Of a DNA stretch of 64,000 nucleotides, positions 17,985-26,266 are shown one piece after another. This stretch comes from JBEKTW01 sp963727845 (GTDB lineage Bacteria > Bacteroidota > Ignavibacteria > UBA10030 > SZUA-254). The notes below the pieces were generated by a model. The model had not been told where the DNA came from, ran no database searches, and saw only the letters and a list, made by a program, of their open reading frames with translations. The DNA lies in assembly GCA_963727845.1 (NCBI GenBank), contig CAVSHI010000001.1, forward strand, positions 737,579 to 801,578, given 5' to 3'. Each line of letters opens with the position of its first letter. Positions within the stretch are counted from its first letter, which is position 1. The translations under genes were made by a program, and so were the position numbers.

Positions 17985-18089
17985 TTGTGGCGAATCATGA
18001 GGTTACTAGATCTTCCTGATTGCAAACCCGTGAGTTCGAAAATGAACCCGCTTGTGCTGAAGTATATTGCACGGCGGGTTTTGTTTTAA
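17985..18089 (+). ncRNA. Leader-type RNA with bulged terminator and 30-codon mini-ORF (copy 1)
   Basis: The segment after the 17942 promoter ends in hairpin AACCCGC (18045-18051)/GCGGGTT (18074-18080) followed by TTGTTTT. The hairpin holds an inner GTGC/GCAC stem, a TT bulge on the 5' side and one G on the 3' side. A second AACCCG at 18025-18030 could compete for the 3' arm. A 30-codon frame, 17997-18089, starts MRLLDLP and ends ARRVLF with its stop at the T-run. A close relative lies at 52871-52962. The nearest gene is 300 bp downstream, so this may be an independent small RNA. Confidence 0.45.
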
Positions 18090-18106
18090 TCACGTATGGG
18101 TTAATT

Positions 18107-18268
18107 CCCCGCCGCTCGCGGCGAGAAGATAAAAATGAGACATAATCAACTTGATACCCCGCTGCTTGCGGCGGGGAGATTCATTAAGTCCTTAAATCGC
18201 CATGTCGTTCACCACCCTCACCCCTTCCCCTCTCCCATTGGGAGAGGGGAACCGATGAGGTGAGGGTT
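18107..18268. repeat. Cluster of palindromic repeats
   Basis: Two GC-rich hairpins (CGCCG/CGGCG at 18110-18123 and CCCCGC/GCGGGG at 18157-18176) precede a nested palindrome: ACCCTCACC/GGTGAGGGT (18214-18222 with 18259-18267) enclosing TCCCCTCTCCC/GGGAGAGGGGA (18226-18236 with 18240-18250). The nested form has relatives at 31989 and 37798. Confidence 0.6.
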
Positions 18269-18387
18269 AAAAGCCCCGAGACTCAGTCAGTCTATTTCCG
18301 AGACAAGACGTTAGGGTACCTTCAAATCCGTTTGCTCGTGAGGATCTATTAGGCATAAGAAAAAGATATTGCGAAGGATACAATGTT

Positions 18388-20190
18388 ATGAAACCTTGCG
18401 CTATGTGGCTTGCCGGTATCGTTCTCGTCACGGGTGTCCTGTCCGCTCGCGAAAAAGATAATTTCAGCTTTTCGCGCGAAGGAGGATACAAGGTCTCAAG
18501 AGTCACAACGGGACCCGCCTGGACAAAGTTCTTTCATCAGGGTTTCAACATGAAGATGTGGATTTCAAACACAATGACATTCGGTTGCGAGGCAACTGAG
18601 GGTGAATGCGGGGGCATCGGACCGGATGGACAAACCCTAATTGGCCTGGAATATCCTATTGGCAGCGGCATTGAACATTTGTTTGGAGGAGGACCGTGGA
18701 TTGGAGGCCTGGTCAATGGTGTCAGGCACGTCGATGAAGGTTACAACGGAGATGATGCGAGGACGGAGTTCCAGCCTAACCTCGCGGACACCGGACGGGA
18801 CCGTATGTGGATGACGTCCATTGATGACACGATGTATGATCCAAACAGGCCGGGCTATTACAAGAAGCCGATGAACAGACTGGGATTCGACGACGACGGG
18901 GACGGAAAAATCGACGAGGACGAGCTGGACGGTCTCGACAACGACGGAGACTGGAATCCGCTCACGGATGACATCGGAGCAGACGGAGTTCCCGATTCGG
19001 CAGAAGTGGGGTGCAAAGGGATTTACGATCCGGTCAACAATCCCGACCCGGCATATGACAACTATGCTCCGAGCAAACATGATTCATGCCACCCCGATAT
19101 CCACGGCAACTATCCGTTGATGAATGATAAGAATCGATACACGGAGAAGAACGGTATTCCCGACCATGGCGAGCCGCATGTGGATGAAGACTACGGCGCT
19201 GTTTCCGACCAGGATGTGTATTTTGCGTCCACGGACACATTCAGCCAGAAACTCAGTCCACTACCCTCTCCCAATTTCCCGATGCATATAAAAGTCTTTT
19301 GCAAATCCTATGCATGGCAAGGTACATACGCAGAAGGATTTCTCCCGCTCGAGTTTAAGTTCATCAACGTTGGCACGTATGATATCTCCGATGTGTATGT
19401 CGGAATGTTCAACGATTTTGATGTGGGGCCAATTACGGTCACAAACTATCCAACCCATAACTACGCCGCGTATATGCCGGATATCCGTACGGGTTACGTT
19501 CAAAACCCGCTGGACCTGGGTTCCACGCCGGCCGGGTTGACGGTGCTTCACGCTCCGCGGCCGGTCGATTCATTGCAGTTTGTATGGCAATGGAATGGCT
19601 TCACCGACCCCGGGACAATCGATTCGATTCTCTATGGGCGCATGGCGTGGATTGGCTATGACACGTCGCAGCGTATAAAGCCGGATCAGGACCCCACGAA
19701 TTTGAGTGATACCCGCTTCTACTTTGCTTTTGGCCCATTTGACACTCTGCGTCCCTCGAGTCGGCAAAAACCCGGTGGGGATACACTTGATATCATCATG
19801 TGTTATGTTGGCGGCGTGAGAATTGACGTCGGTCCCAACAATTTGAGAGAGAACGCCCAAAAGGCTCTGGCGCTGTTGGGGAGTAATTCTGTCCTGGGTG
19901 TCAGACAGAAGGCAAGTGCGCTTCCTCCATCGTATCAATTGTTCCAGAACTATCCCAATCCTTTCAATCCGACTACGATGATCAGCTACCAACTCCCATC
20001 GCAAAGTCACGTCACGCTGAAAGTCTTTGACCTGCTGGGAAGAGAAGTGGCTACGCTTGTCGATGAAATGCAGCAAGCAGGCGACAAGTCGGTGGAATTT
20101 CATGCGGAACGATTACCGAGTGGGGTGTATTTTTATCGTCTCCAGGCGGGAATGTTTACTGAGACAAGAAAACTCGTATTATTGCGTTAA
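18388..20190 (+). CDS. Large T9SS-exported surface protein with DxD-rich repeats
   Basis: A 600-residue protein with a signal peptide (about 1-21). The middle carries acidic calcium-binding-like stretches (FDDDGDGKIDEDELDG, LDNDGDWNPLTDD) that resemble dockerin or thrombospondin-3-type loops. It ends in a canonical T9SS type A sorting domain (QNYPNPFNPTT, LKVFDLLGREVATLVDE, LPSGVYFYRLQAGMFTETRKLVLLR). It should be carried across the outer membrane and anchored or released. AAGGA lies about 9 nt before the ATG. Its exact role is unknown. The sorting domain has no inserted palindrome, unlike several others here. Confidence 0.75.
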   Translation: MKPCAMWLAGIVLVTGVLSAREKDNFSFSREGGYKVSRVTTGPAWTKFFHQGFNMKMWISNTMTFGCEATEGECGGIGPDGQTLIGLEYPIGSGIEHLFGGGPWIGGLVNGVRHVDEGYNGDDARTEFQPNLADTGRDRMWMTSIDDTMYDPNRPGYYKKPMNRLGFDDDGDGKIDEDELDGLDNDGDWNPLTDDIGADGVPDSAEVGCKGIYDPVNNPDPAYDNYAPSKHDSCHPDIHGNYPLMNDKNRYTEKNGIPDHGEPHVDEDYGAVSDQDVYFASTDTFSQKLSPLPSPNFPMHIKVFCKSYAWQGTYAEGFLPLEFKFINVGTYDISDVYVGMFNDFDVGPITVTNYPTHNYAAYMPDIRTGYVQNPLDLGSTPAGLTVLHAPRPVDSLQFVWQWNGFTDPGTIDSILYGRMAWIGYDTSQRIKPDQDPTNLSDTRFYFAFGPFDTLRPSSRQKPGGDTLDIIMCYVGGVRIDVGPNNLRENAQKALALLGSNSVLGVRQKASALPPSYQLFQNYPNPFNPTTMISYQLPSQSHVTLKVFDLLGREVATLVDEMQQAGDKSVEFHAERLPSGVYFYRLQAGMFTETRKLVLLR

Positions 20191-20281
20191 GTGCTGTGCA
20201 ACTACAATGCACAGGAACGCATTGCGCTATTCTACGATAAGAAAGAAGCCGGTTCATTTCATAATGAGTGCGGGGAAAAAA

Positions 20282-22798
20282 ATGCTGAAGCCCCTCCGAT
20301 TCTTCATAACACTTCTCTCACTAGGTTCTCTGGCGATTGCCGATGAACATGCTCTTACACCAAAATCCTCCGCCATCTCAATCACCGTCAGGGCGTTCAC
20401 GGCGGTCGATTCTCAAGCCGTGAAGAATTACGCCGCGGTCCTGTACGATTCGTCGGGGACAAAGGTCGATTCGCTTGTGGCAGTGGACACAAACATGGTC
20501 AGATTTTCAAATGTACCCATAACGGGCGTGAACTCTTCGAGTGCGTCTCCCGTAGGATATTCCCTCGATCAGAATTATCCGAATCCGTTTAATCCTTCAT
20601 CAAGAATACGATTCAGCGTGGGGCGGTCGGGTCCTGTGGCGCTGAGGACCTACACGATACTTGGACAGGAAGATGCGACGCTTGAAATGACGCTGGAGGC
20701 CGGAAGCTATGAAGTTCAGTATACTCCCGGCGGCGCAGCCGGCGTTTTGTTCTACCGCCTGATCACAGGGGAGTTTACCGAAACGAAGAAAATGGTCCAG
20801 TTCGGCGGGGACAAGCCGGGGAAATCACGACTGACGCTTGTCTTGTCCGCCATCATGTCACGATCTCGTCAAAGCCGACCGGCGGCGGAATACCAGGCGA
20901 ACAATTTTAAGCTGCAGTTCTACAATTTGCCCGCAACCACGCCAGCTATCGTAGATATGACATCCCAGATTACCGGGCTGAAGGGGGATACGACGGTGAT
21001 CGTCTACATGAACAAGAACCAGCCTCCGAACCAACCGTCGTTACCGGATCCTCCGGATAATGCCACGGGGATGTTCCCCTCACTTTCCCTGGCGTGGACA
21101 TGCACCGACCCCGAAAAAGATCCTCTGACGTACGACTTATATTTCGGGACGGACAATCCCCCTTTGACAAAGGTGGATTCGAGCCTTACTACGCCACGCG
21201 ACAGCATAAGCGATCTCAGCGACTCAACGGCGTACTATTGGAGGATCGTCGCAAAGGACAATCATCGACACACAACGTCAGGTCCGGTATGGAGATTCAG
21301 CACGTTTCACGTAACGATGCCTCACACCCAGCTCAACGCGATCCTCTACTATGGGATGTTGGCACAGCCAGGGGACACTCTGCTCGTGATCGACAAATTC
21401 ACCGAGACATTTCCCGGCATCCAGTTCACCTTCGGTATGATCGATCCCAACAGCCTGACGAAAGAGTATTCATGGAATGTGGATAGTGTGAAGAACCCTG
21501 ACGGCACTTTGCATTGGTCGGACTGGAACTCAAATGCAACCGCCTTTATCAACGCCTCGGATTTCGATCCGGCCAAGAAATATGAAACCGATCACGCATT
21601 CTCCGTCAGAAGCAGGAATGAGTTCGGCGGCATCGATACCACCGGTTTCTTCGGCAACATCGTGACGCAAAATGGCAGCAATAATCTGCAGAGCTTCACC
21701 CAAACGACGGTGGTTCGGTTGGACAAGGAAGGATCATTGCGTCCGACGGCGGGAAATTATGGCCTTGTAGCACAGGCGGGCACGAATCCCGGGACATTGG
21801 AACTTATCTACAACAATGGCCCGCCCGTCGACAATATTCCTCCGCGGGCAAAAGGCATCGTCCTCAATGGCGGCATCGCGGGTGCACTGACCGTCGACCT
21901 GGAGGGCATTCCGCAGACATTTCCGCAAGTCGACTCTGTCGCAGTGGTCGTAGCGAGTGTAAAATTCCATACGATCTACCCGAAATTTGCTCGGGACGCA
22001 ACCTATCGCCGGTATCTGATTCTGCATAACTCATACCATTGGAGTCCTGCGAATGTCACTCCCTTCAGGCCTTCGTACCCGATGATCGAGAGTTTCTATT
22101 CTTCCATCTTCGACAGCCTCGGCAAGGGCGGCCAATATGATATCTATGACGTTCCTGAAATCTCTACAACCGGAGAGAAGGATTTTGTAAGTCTCGGCGA
22201 CCTTGCAAACTACAGCGCTGTCTTTGTCGTTGCTGAAACCGACTCGTTCTGGAGCAATCTTTTCGGCGGAGTCTACGGATCGCAGCCGCTCAGGTATATG
22301 TTTGATGCAGAGCGCATAGAGAAACTCCAGACCTACTGCGACGTGGGTGGAAAGGTCGTGATAAGCGCTGCCAATTTTCTCTGCGTGGCAAATTCGGATC
22401 CACTAGTAGCGAACATGATAAGTATCGGCTCGAATTCGGGGGATGAGGTACGAGAAGGGTATCCCGATCTTATCGGAGCGACGGGTGACACGACCATTGG
22501 TTACCCCAACGCCATCTTCGACCGACAGAAAATCGATACTACGGTGTGTCCCGTCGGTGCGCTGAATGATATCTGGGCAGTCACACCCATAGGGTTGGGA
22601 CAGGGAATCTATCGCTACCAAAGTTCCGGGTGTGACACTAGCACACAGGGCGCCTTCTTCAACCAGAAGGTCATCGGCACCCGGTATCAAGGATCGACGT
22701 ACAGCGTGATATTCTATGGATTCCCGCTGTACTATTGTCAGTTCGGGAATGCCAGGGATATTCTTAAGAGTACGTTGATCGATATCGATGAAAACTGA
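20282..22798 (+). CDS. Secreted multidomain protein with an internal sorting-domain-like module
   Basis: From the ATG at 20282 the protein is 838 residues; 20264 is also possible, and a longer frame to 20027 overlaps the previous gene and lacks a signal peptide. The signal peptide is MLKPLRFFITLLSLGSLAIA. At about residues 95-180 it has a complete NYPNPFNP sorting-domain-like module that is followed by more than 650 further residues. Next is an Fn3-like domain (LPDPPDNATGMFPSLSLAW, YDLYFGTDNPP, YYWRIVAKDN) similar to one at 57300-57590. The C-terminal part contains TYCDVGGKVVISAANFL and is unrecognised. There is no sorting domain at the C-terminus. Confidence 0.7.
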   Translation: MLKPLRFFITLLSLGSLAIADEHALTPKSSAISITVRAFTAVDSQAVKNYAAVLYDSSGTKVDSLVAVDTNMVRFSNVPITGVNSSSASPVGYSLDQNYPNPFNPSSRIRFSVGRSGPVALRTYTILGQEDATLEMTLEAGSYEVQYTPGGAAGVLFYRLITGEFTETKKMVQFGGDKPGKSRLTLVLSAIMSRSRQSRPAAEYQANNFKLQFYNLPATTPAIVDMTSQITGLKGDTTVIVYMNKNQPPNQPSLPDPPDNATGMFPSLSLAWTCTDPEKDPLTYDLYFGTDNPPLTKVDSSLTTPRDSISDLSDSTAYYWRIVAKDNHRHTTSGPVWRFSTFHVTMPHTQLNAILYYGMLAQPGDTLLVIDKFTETFPGIQFTFGMIDPNSLTKEYSWNVDSVKNPDGTLHWSDWNSNATAFINASDFDPAKKYETDHAFSVRSRNEFGGIDTTGFFGNIVTQNGSNNLQSFTQTTVVRLDKEGSLRPTAGNYGLVAQAGTNPGTLELIYNNGPPVDNIPPRAKGIVLNGGIAGALTVDLEGIPQTFPQVDSVAVVVASVKFHTIYPKFARDATYRRYLILHNSYHWSPANVTPFRPSYPMIESFYSSIFDSLGKGGQYDIYDVPEISTTGEKDFVSLGDLANYSAVFVVAETDSFWSNLFGGVYGSQPLRYMFDAERIEKLQTYCDVGGKVVISAANFLCVANSDPLVANMISIGSNSGDEVREGYPDLIGATGDTTIGYPNAIFDRQKIDTTVCPVGALNDIWAVTPIGLGQGIYRYQSSGCDTSTQGAFFNQKVIGTRYQGSTYSVIFYGFPLYYCQFGNARDILKSTLIDIDEN

Positions 22799-22862
22799 GA
22801 AAGCCTGATCCTTCATGGTTTTTTGGATGTGAAACGGTCCGACAACATAACACGGGGGTCAC

Positions 22863-23423
22863 ATGAAAAACTCAATATTTATCGGTATCTTCTGTATCGT
22901 TTGGTTTGGATGCAACCATAACTCGGTCACTCAACCGCCTGCCGGCGAGAGAATAACCGCGGCCAGGAGATTTTCGGATGTCACGTCTCTGGCCACCACG
23001 TATCAACGGGGACTTGCTTTCATGACAATCAACGCTGTGGACGTCGATACCCAGGGCGCTGCGATGAAATGGAGCTTCGAATTTGTCGACACGTTGGAAA
23101 ATGTGGGGAGTACGTATTGTTTTCATGCTGCGAGCAATGAGGTCATGTTTGACAGCACCACGGGCTTGCTTGTTGGTGTTGGCCGCATTACCCACAGATG
23201 GATCGATAGTGATTCAGCTCTGGCCATCGCAGATCGGAACGGCGGCTCCCAATTTAGAGCCCAGAACCCGGGCTACATCATCGTGGCTTCACTGGGTCAG
23301 CCCGTCGTTCCAAACGCGACCACCGATTGGTGGATTACGTATCGGTCCGCGCAGAATAGCGGCACGGTGCTCCTGTTAACAATTGATGCAAGCGCGGATA
23401 CAGTAATCGGAAGAAACCCTTAA
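22863..23423 (+). CDS. Lipoprotein of unknown function
   Basis: A 186-residue protein. The lipoprotein signal peptide ends in the lipobox-like WFGC (Cys17), so it is probably membrane-anchored. The mature part resembles PepSY-type or other small beta-rich periplasmic proteins, with ALAIADRNGG followed by hydrophobic strands, but I cannot name a family. A G-rich site precedes the start. It follows the 20282 gene by 64 bp on the same strand and may be co-transcribed. Confidence 0.65.
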   Translation: MKNSIFIGIFCIVWFGCNHNSVTQPPAGERITAARRFSDVTSLATTYQRGLAFMTINAVDVDTQGAAMKWSFEFVDTLENVGSTYCFHAASNEVMFDSTTGLLVGVGRITHRWIDSDSALAIADRNGGSQFRAQNPGYIIVASLGQPVVPNATTDWWITYRSAQNSGTVLLLTIDASADTVIGRNP

Positions 23424-23557
23424 CTGCTTTGAGACATCTGAAAAATAATAATCAGAGTGTCAGAATGACAAACCTCTTTGGTTTTTCATACGTCTCGCTT
23501 TAGGTTTTGGGCATCCGGGATAATTCAAAGATATACTATCTTCTTGCAAAACATGAC

Positions 23558-24868
23558 ATGAAAAGAATACAATTCGTACTCGTCTTCATGCTGGCACTCT
23601 CATTGCCGCTGTCACTCCACGCTCAGGATACGTTAGCAAGCAAAACTCCCGGGGCTATACCGGATGCAAAACTGCGCGCGCTGCTTGTCGATATACAGGC
23701 GAAGTTCGAGAAGCTCCGGCCGCAATCGATCCGTCCTGCGGAAGGATTCATAAAGTATGACTACCTCATCCCGGCGGGATTTTACAAGCAGATGTGGGAT
23801 TGGGATGGATTCTTCATCGGCTGCCATCTCACCTCGATCGGGAAGCCGGAGTATCTCAAGTGGTGGGTGCTCGATTTTGCCGCGGCGATCGACTCCGAAG
23901 GCTACATCCCCGGATGCGTGACAACAAAAGGCCCGCGGCCCGTCTTCGGGAAATTTGCCATGAAGCCGTTCCTCGCACAGGGAGCGTACCTCGCATCGAG
24001 AGCGATGAACGATTTCGAATGGCTCAAACCTGTCTATGATGTTATCAAGAAATCGTGCGCGTACCGCGAAAGGACGCAGTACGACTCGACCTACGGTCTC
24101 TTCTTCTGGGATAATGCCGGACAGAGCGGCGCCGATAACACGGTGGTGCTGTCGAACGACCCCGCCGAGGCGAGCGCTATCCTCGGCGTGGATATCAACG
24201 TCTTCCAGTACCGCGAATATCTGTCGCTGGCAAAAATAGCAGAGAGAATTGAGCGTGCGAACGATGCTGCATACTTCAACGAGAAAGCAGCCAGGCTGAG
24301 AAGTAATATCATGAAATATCATTGGGACAAGGAGAAGTTTTCCTTCTGGAACATCCGCCGGCGCGACGGCAGGCCGATCAAGCGCATAAGTTATTCAAAC
24401 TTTGTCCCGCTCATTCAAAAGGACTTTCTGTCGGACAAGGATGCCCGAGAAATGATTCGCCGCTACCTCTGGAATGGCGAGCATATGCTCGCTCCGCATG
24501 GAATACGCAGTCTTTCCAAGCAAGACCCGGATTACAATACCGAGAATATCATCATTCCCTACTCCAACTGGCAGGGACCGGTCTGGGTCAATGCCAATTA
24601 TCTGAATTTTATCGGCCTGAGGAATTACGGATTCGACAACGAATGCCGGCAACTTGCGTTCACACTCGGAACGATGCTTTCAAAGGACATCGACCGCAAC
24701 GGATCGATGCACGAAGATTACAACGGCGACACGGGCGAACCGCTCGCGCCCACCGCCGCGCAATCCAAGGGAGGCGTCTTCACCGGCTTTGTCGGGTGGG
24801 ATCTGCTCATGCAGAATATGCTGATGGGCGTGGTCGATAACAACTGGATGATGTTGGAGATTCAATAA
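23558..24868 (+). CDS. GH63/GH37-like (trehalase/glucosidase fold) secreted hydrolase
   Basis: Start chosen at ATG 23558, which gives a clean signal peptide (MKRIQFVLVFMLALSLPLSLHAQ); the longer frame to 23507 adds 17 non-signal residues. The 436-residue protein has the MGH1/GH63-like (alpha/alpha)6 pattern: FYKQMWDWDGFF, TYGLFFWDNAGQSGADN, YSNWQGPVWVNANYL and MHEDYNGDTGEPLAPTAAQSKGGVF. Relatives hydrolyse alpha-glucosides such as trehalose-, mannosylglycerate- or oligosaccharide-type substrates. The substrate here is unknown. A second, longer relative is encoded at 48565. Confidence 0.75.
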   Translation: MKRIQFVLVFMLALSLPLSLHAQDTLASKTPGAIPDAKLRALLVDIQAKFEKLRPQSIRPAEGFIKYDYLIPAGFYKQMWDWDGFFIGCHLTSIGKPEYLKWWVLDFAAAIDSEGYIPGCVTTKGPRPVFGKFAMKPFLAQGAYLASRAMNDFEWLKPVYDVIKKSCAYRERTQYDSTYGLFFWDNAGQSGADNTVVLSNDPAEASAILGVDINVFQYREYLSLAKIAERIERANDAAYFNEKAARLRSNIMKYHWDKEKFSFWNIRRRDGRPIKRISYSNFVPLIQKDFLSDKDAREMIRRYLWNGEHMLAPHGIRSLSKQDPDYNTENIIIPYSNWQGPVWVNANYLNFIGLRNYGFDNECRQLAFTLGTMLSKDIDRNGSMHEDYNGDTGEPLAPTAAQSKGGVFTGFVGWDLLMQNMLMGVVDNNWMMLEIQ

Positions 24869-24883
24869 GCATTTCTCCTGTCT

Positions 24884-24980
24884 TTGCGAGGAGCGCAGCG
24901 ACGAAGCAATCTCACTTTTCAAGGGAACAATCAGACTGCTTCTCCCGTTCCGAAGGTGTTCGGAACGGGATCGCAGAGAC
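24884..24980. repeat. Nested palindromic intergenic repeat
   Basis: Outer arms GTCTTTGCGA and TCGCAGAGAC pair with one mismatch. The inner hairpin is CCCGTTCCG/CGGAACGGG (24944-24952 with 24961-24969). It contains GAGGAGCGCAGCGACGAAG, a phrase typical of dispersed repeats in many bacterial genomes. Confidence 0.55.
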
Positions 24981-25024
24981 ACTCCCTTTTGTGTTTTTCA
25001 ACACCCTGATAGGAGAATCAATTG

Positions 25025-25540
25025 ATGAAGACATTCATTAAAATAGTCCCGCTCCTCGTTCTATTTTCAGTTCCCGTGTCGGCGCAACAGCCGACGTTCC
25101 AGGATTCTTTGTTCGATCGTCTTATCGGGAAGTGGGTTCTTCACGGTACCATTGCCGGCAAAGTGACGACTCACGATGTGGTCGCAGAGTGGGTGCTGGG
25201 CCACCAGTACCTGCGAATTCATGAAGTGTCGCGCGAGAAGAATGATCATGGCGGGGCGGTGTACGAAGCGATCGTATTCATCGGTTGGGATCAGCCGTCC
25301 GGCCAGTATGCATGTCTGTGGCTCGATGTAACCAGCGGGGGCGGTCTCTCGGCTCAGTCGATCGGTCACGCAAAACGGACAGGCGATGAAATACCGTTCT
25401 TGTTTAGAGGAAGCGACGGTAGCATTTTCCACACGACATTTTTATACGCCCGGGATGCGGATACCTGGCAATGGCTGATGGATAATGAAGAGCACGGGAA
25501 ACTTCAACCCTTTGCGAGACTCACACTAACGAGGAAGTAA
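25025..25540 (+). CDS. Secreted DUF1579-like (lipocalin-type) protein
   Basis: A 171-residue protein with a signal peptide cleaved near VSAQQ. The mature part has the pattern of small beta-barrel proteins of the DUF1579/THAP4-like type: FDRLIGKWVLHGTIAG, then VVAEWVLGHQYLRIHEVS and IVFIGWDQPSGQYACLWLD. Function in this group is not established. AGGAGA lies upstream of ATG 25025. It may be co-transcribed with the methyltransferase-like gene 61 bp downstream. Confidence 0.65.
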   Translation: MKTFIKIVPLLVLFSVPVSAQQPTFQDSLFDRLIGKWVLHGTIAGKVTTHDVVAEWVLGHQYLRIHEVSREKNDHGGAVYEAIVFIGWDQPSGQYACLWLDVTSGGGLSAQSIGHAKRTGDEIPFLFRGSDGSIFHTTFLYARDADTWQWLMDNEEHGKLQPFARLTLTRK

Positions 25541-25601
25541 CTGCACGTTCAAATAGTGATATCGAATCAGCGCTTCACTGACATCACGTCATGAGCTAAA
25601 C

Positions 25602-26078
25602 ATGTTTGTTCTCATCCGTGCGATCACCTACGCTGCGCTCTTTATTGGCGTCGTGCTCATTTATGTGCCGGCTCGCCTCTTGTCCTGGTCGGGCATAGTC
25701 AGCCCCGCGGCGATTGAAGCACAGCAGGTCGCCGGAATGGTTGTCGGGGCTGCCGGTGCCACGGTAGCTTTGTGGTGCGTATTCAGCTTCGCATCTATTG
25801 GAAAAGGAACTCCGGCTCCCTTTGATCCACCCCGCCGGCTGGTGATCCGGGGTCCCTACCGTTTCGTCCGGAACCCCATGTACATTGGTGCAGTGCTCGC
25901 CCTCGCCGGCGCGGCGCTCTTCTACGAGTCGTTGCCGCTGCTGGGTTATGCCGCCATCTTCTTTCTCGTAACTCACTTCTTCGTGGTGTTGTACGAGGAG
26001 CCCACTTTACGGCGAACCTTCGGGCAGGAGTATGAAGCATATTGCCACCGGGTCGGGCGCTGGTGGCCGAGCGTATGA
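25602..26078 (+). CDS. Membrane methyltransferase of the ICMT/PEMT family
   Basis: A 158-residue protein with about four transmembrane segments. The C-terminal half carries the family signature: GPYRFVRNPMYIG, then YEEPTLRRTFGQEYEAYCHRVGRWWP. These motifs bind S-adenosylmethionine in isoprenylcysteine carboxyl methyltransferases and phospholipid N-methyltransferases. The bacterial substrate (phospholipid, quinone precursor or other) cannot be deduced. The ribosome site is weak. Confidence 0.8.
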   Translation: MFVLIRAITYAALFIGVVLIYVPARLLSWSGIVSPAAIEAQQVAGMVVGAAGATVALWCVFSFASIGKGTPAPFDPPRRLVIRGPYRFVRNPMYIGAVLALAGAALFYESLPLLGYAAIFFLVTHFFVVLYEEPTLRRTFGQEYEAYCHRVGRWWPSV

Positions 26079-26163
26079 CCGCGCTTGATTGTCTTGCAGC
26101 CCCATCCATTCAAATCTCACCAATCGACTACTTCATAAATATTCCCGCAAAGAAATGCGGGAT

Positions 26164-26266
26164 GGCGCCTTCCACCAAAAGGAAGGCAGATACGTCGGCG
26201 CCATTTCGTTTACCGCCTTACGGCGGTTCACTCAACTTCTGATTAAATGACAAAGTCATTTAATCA
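26164..26266. repeat. Palindromic repeats overlapping the stop codon of the 26256 gene
   Basis: TGATTAAATGAC-AAA-GTCATTTAATCA (26240-26266) is a perfect 12-bp-arm palindrome, and the stop codon of the minus-strand gene (26258-26256) lies in its right arm. Downstream of that stop come ACCGCC/GGCGGT (26212-26227) and a GGCGCC-bounded hairpin. A related series follows the stop at 48300. Confidence 0.65.

Noticed and set aside
20027..20281. N-terminal extension of the 20282 gene
   Set aside because: It overlaps the previous gene in another frame and would bury the signal peptide.
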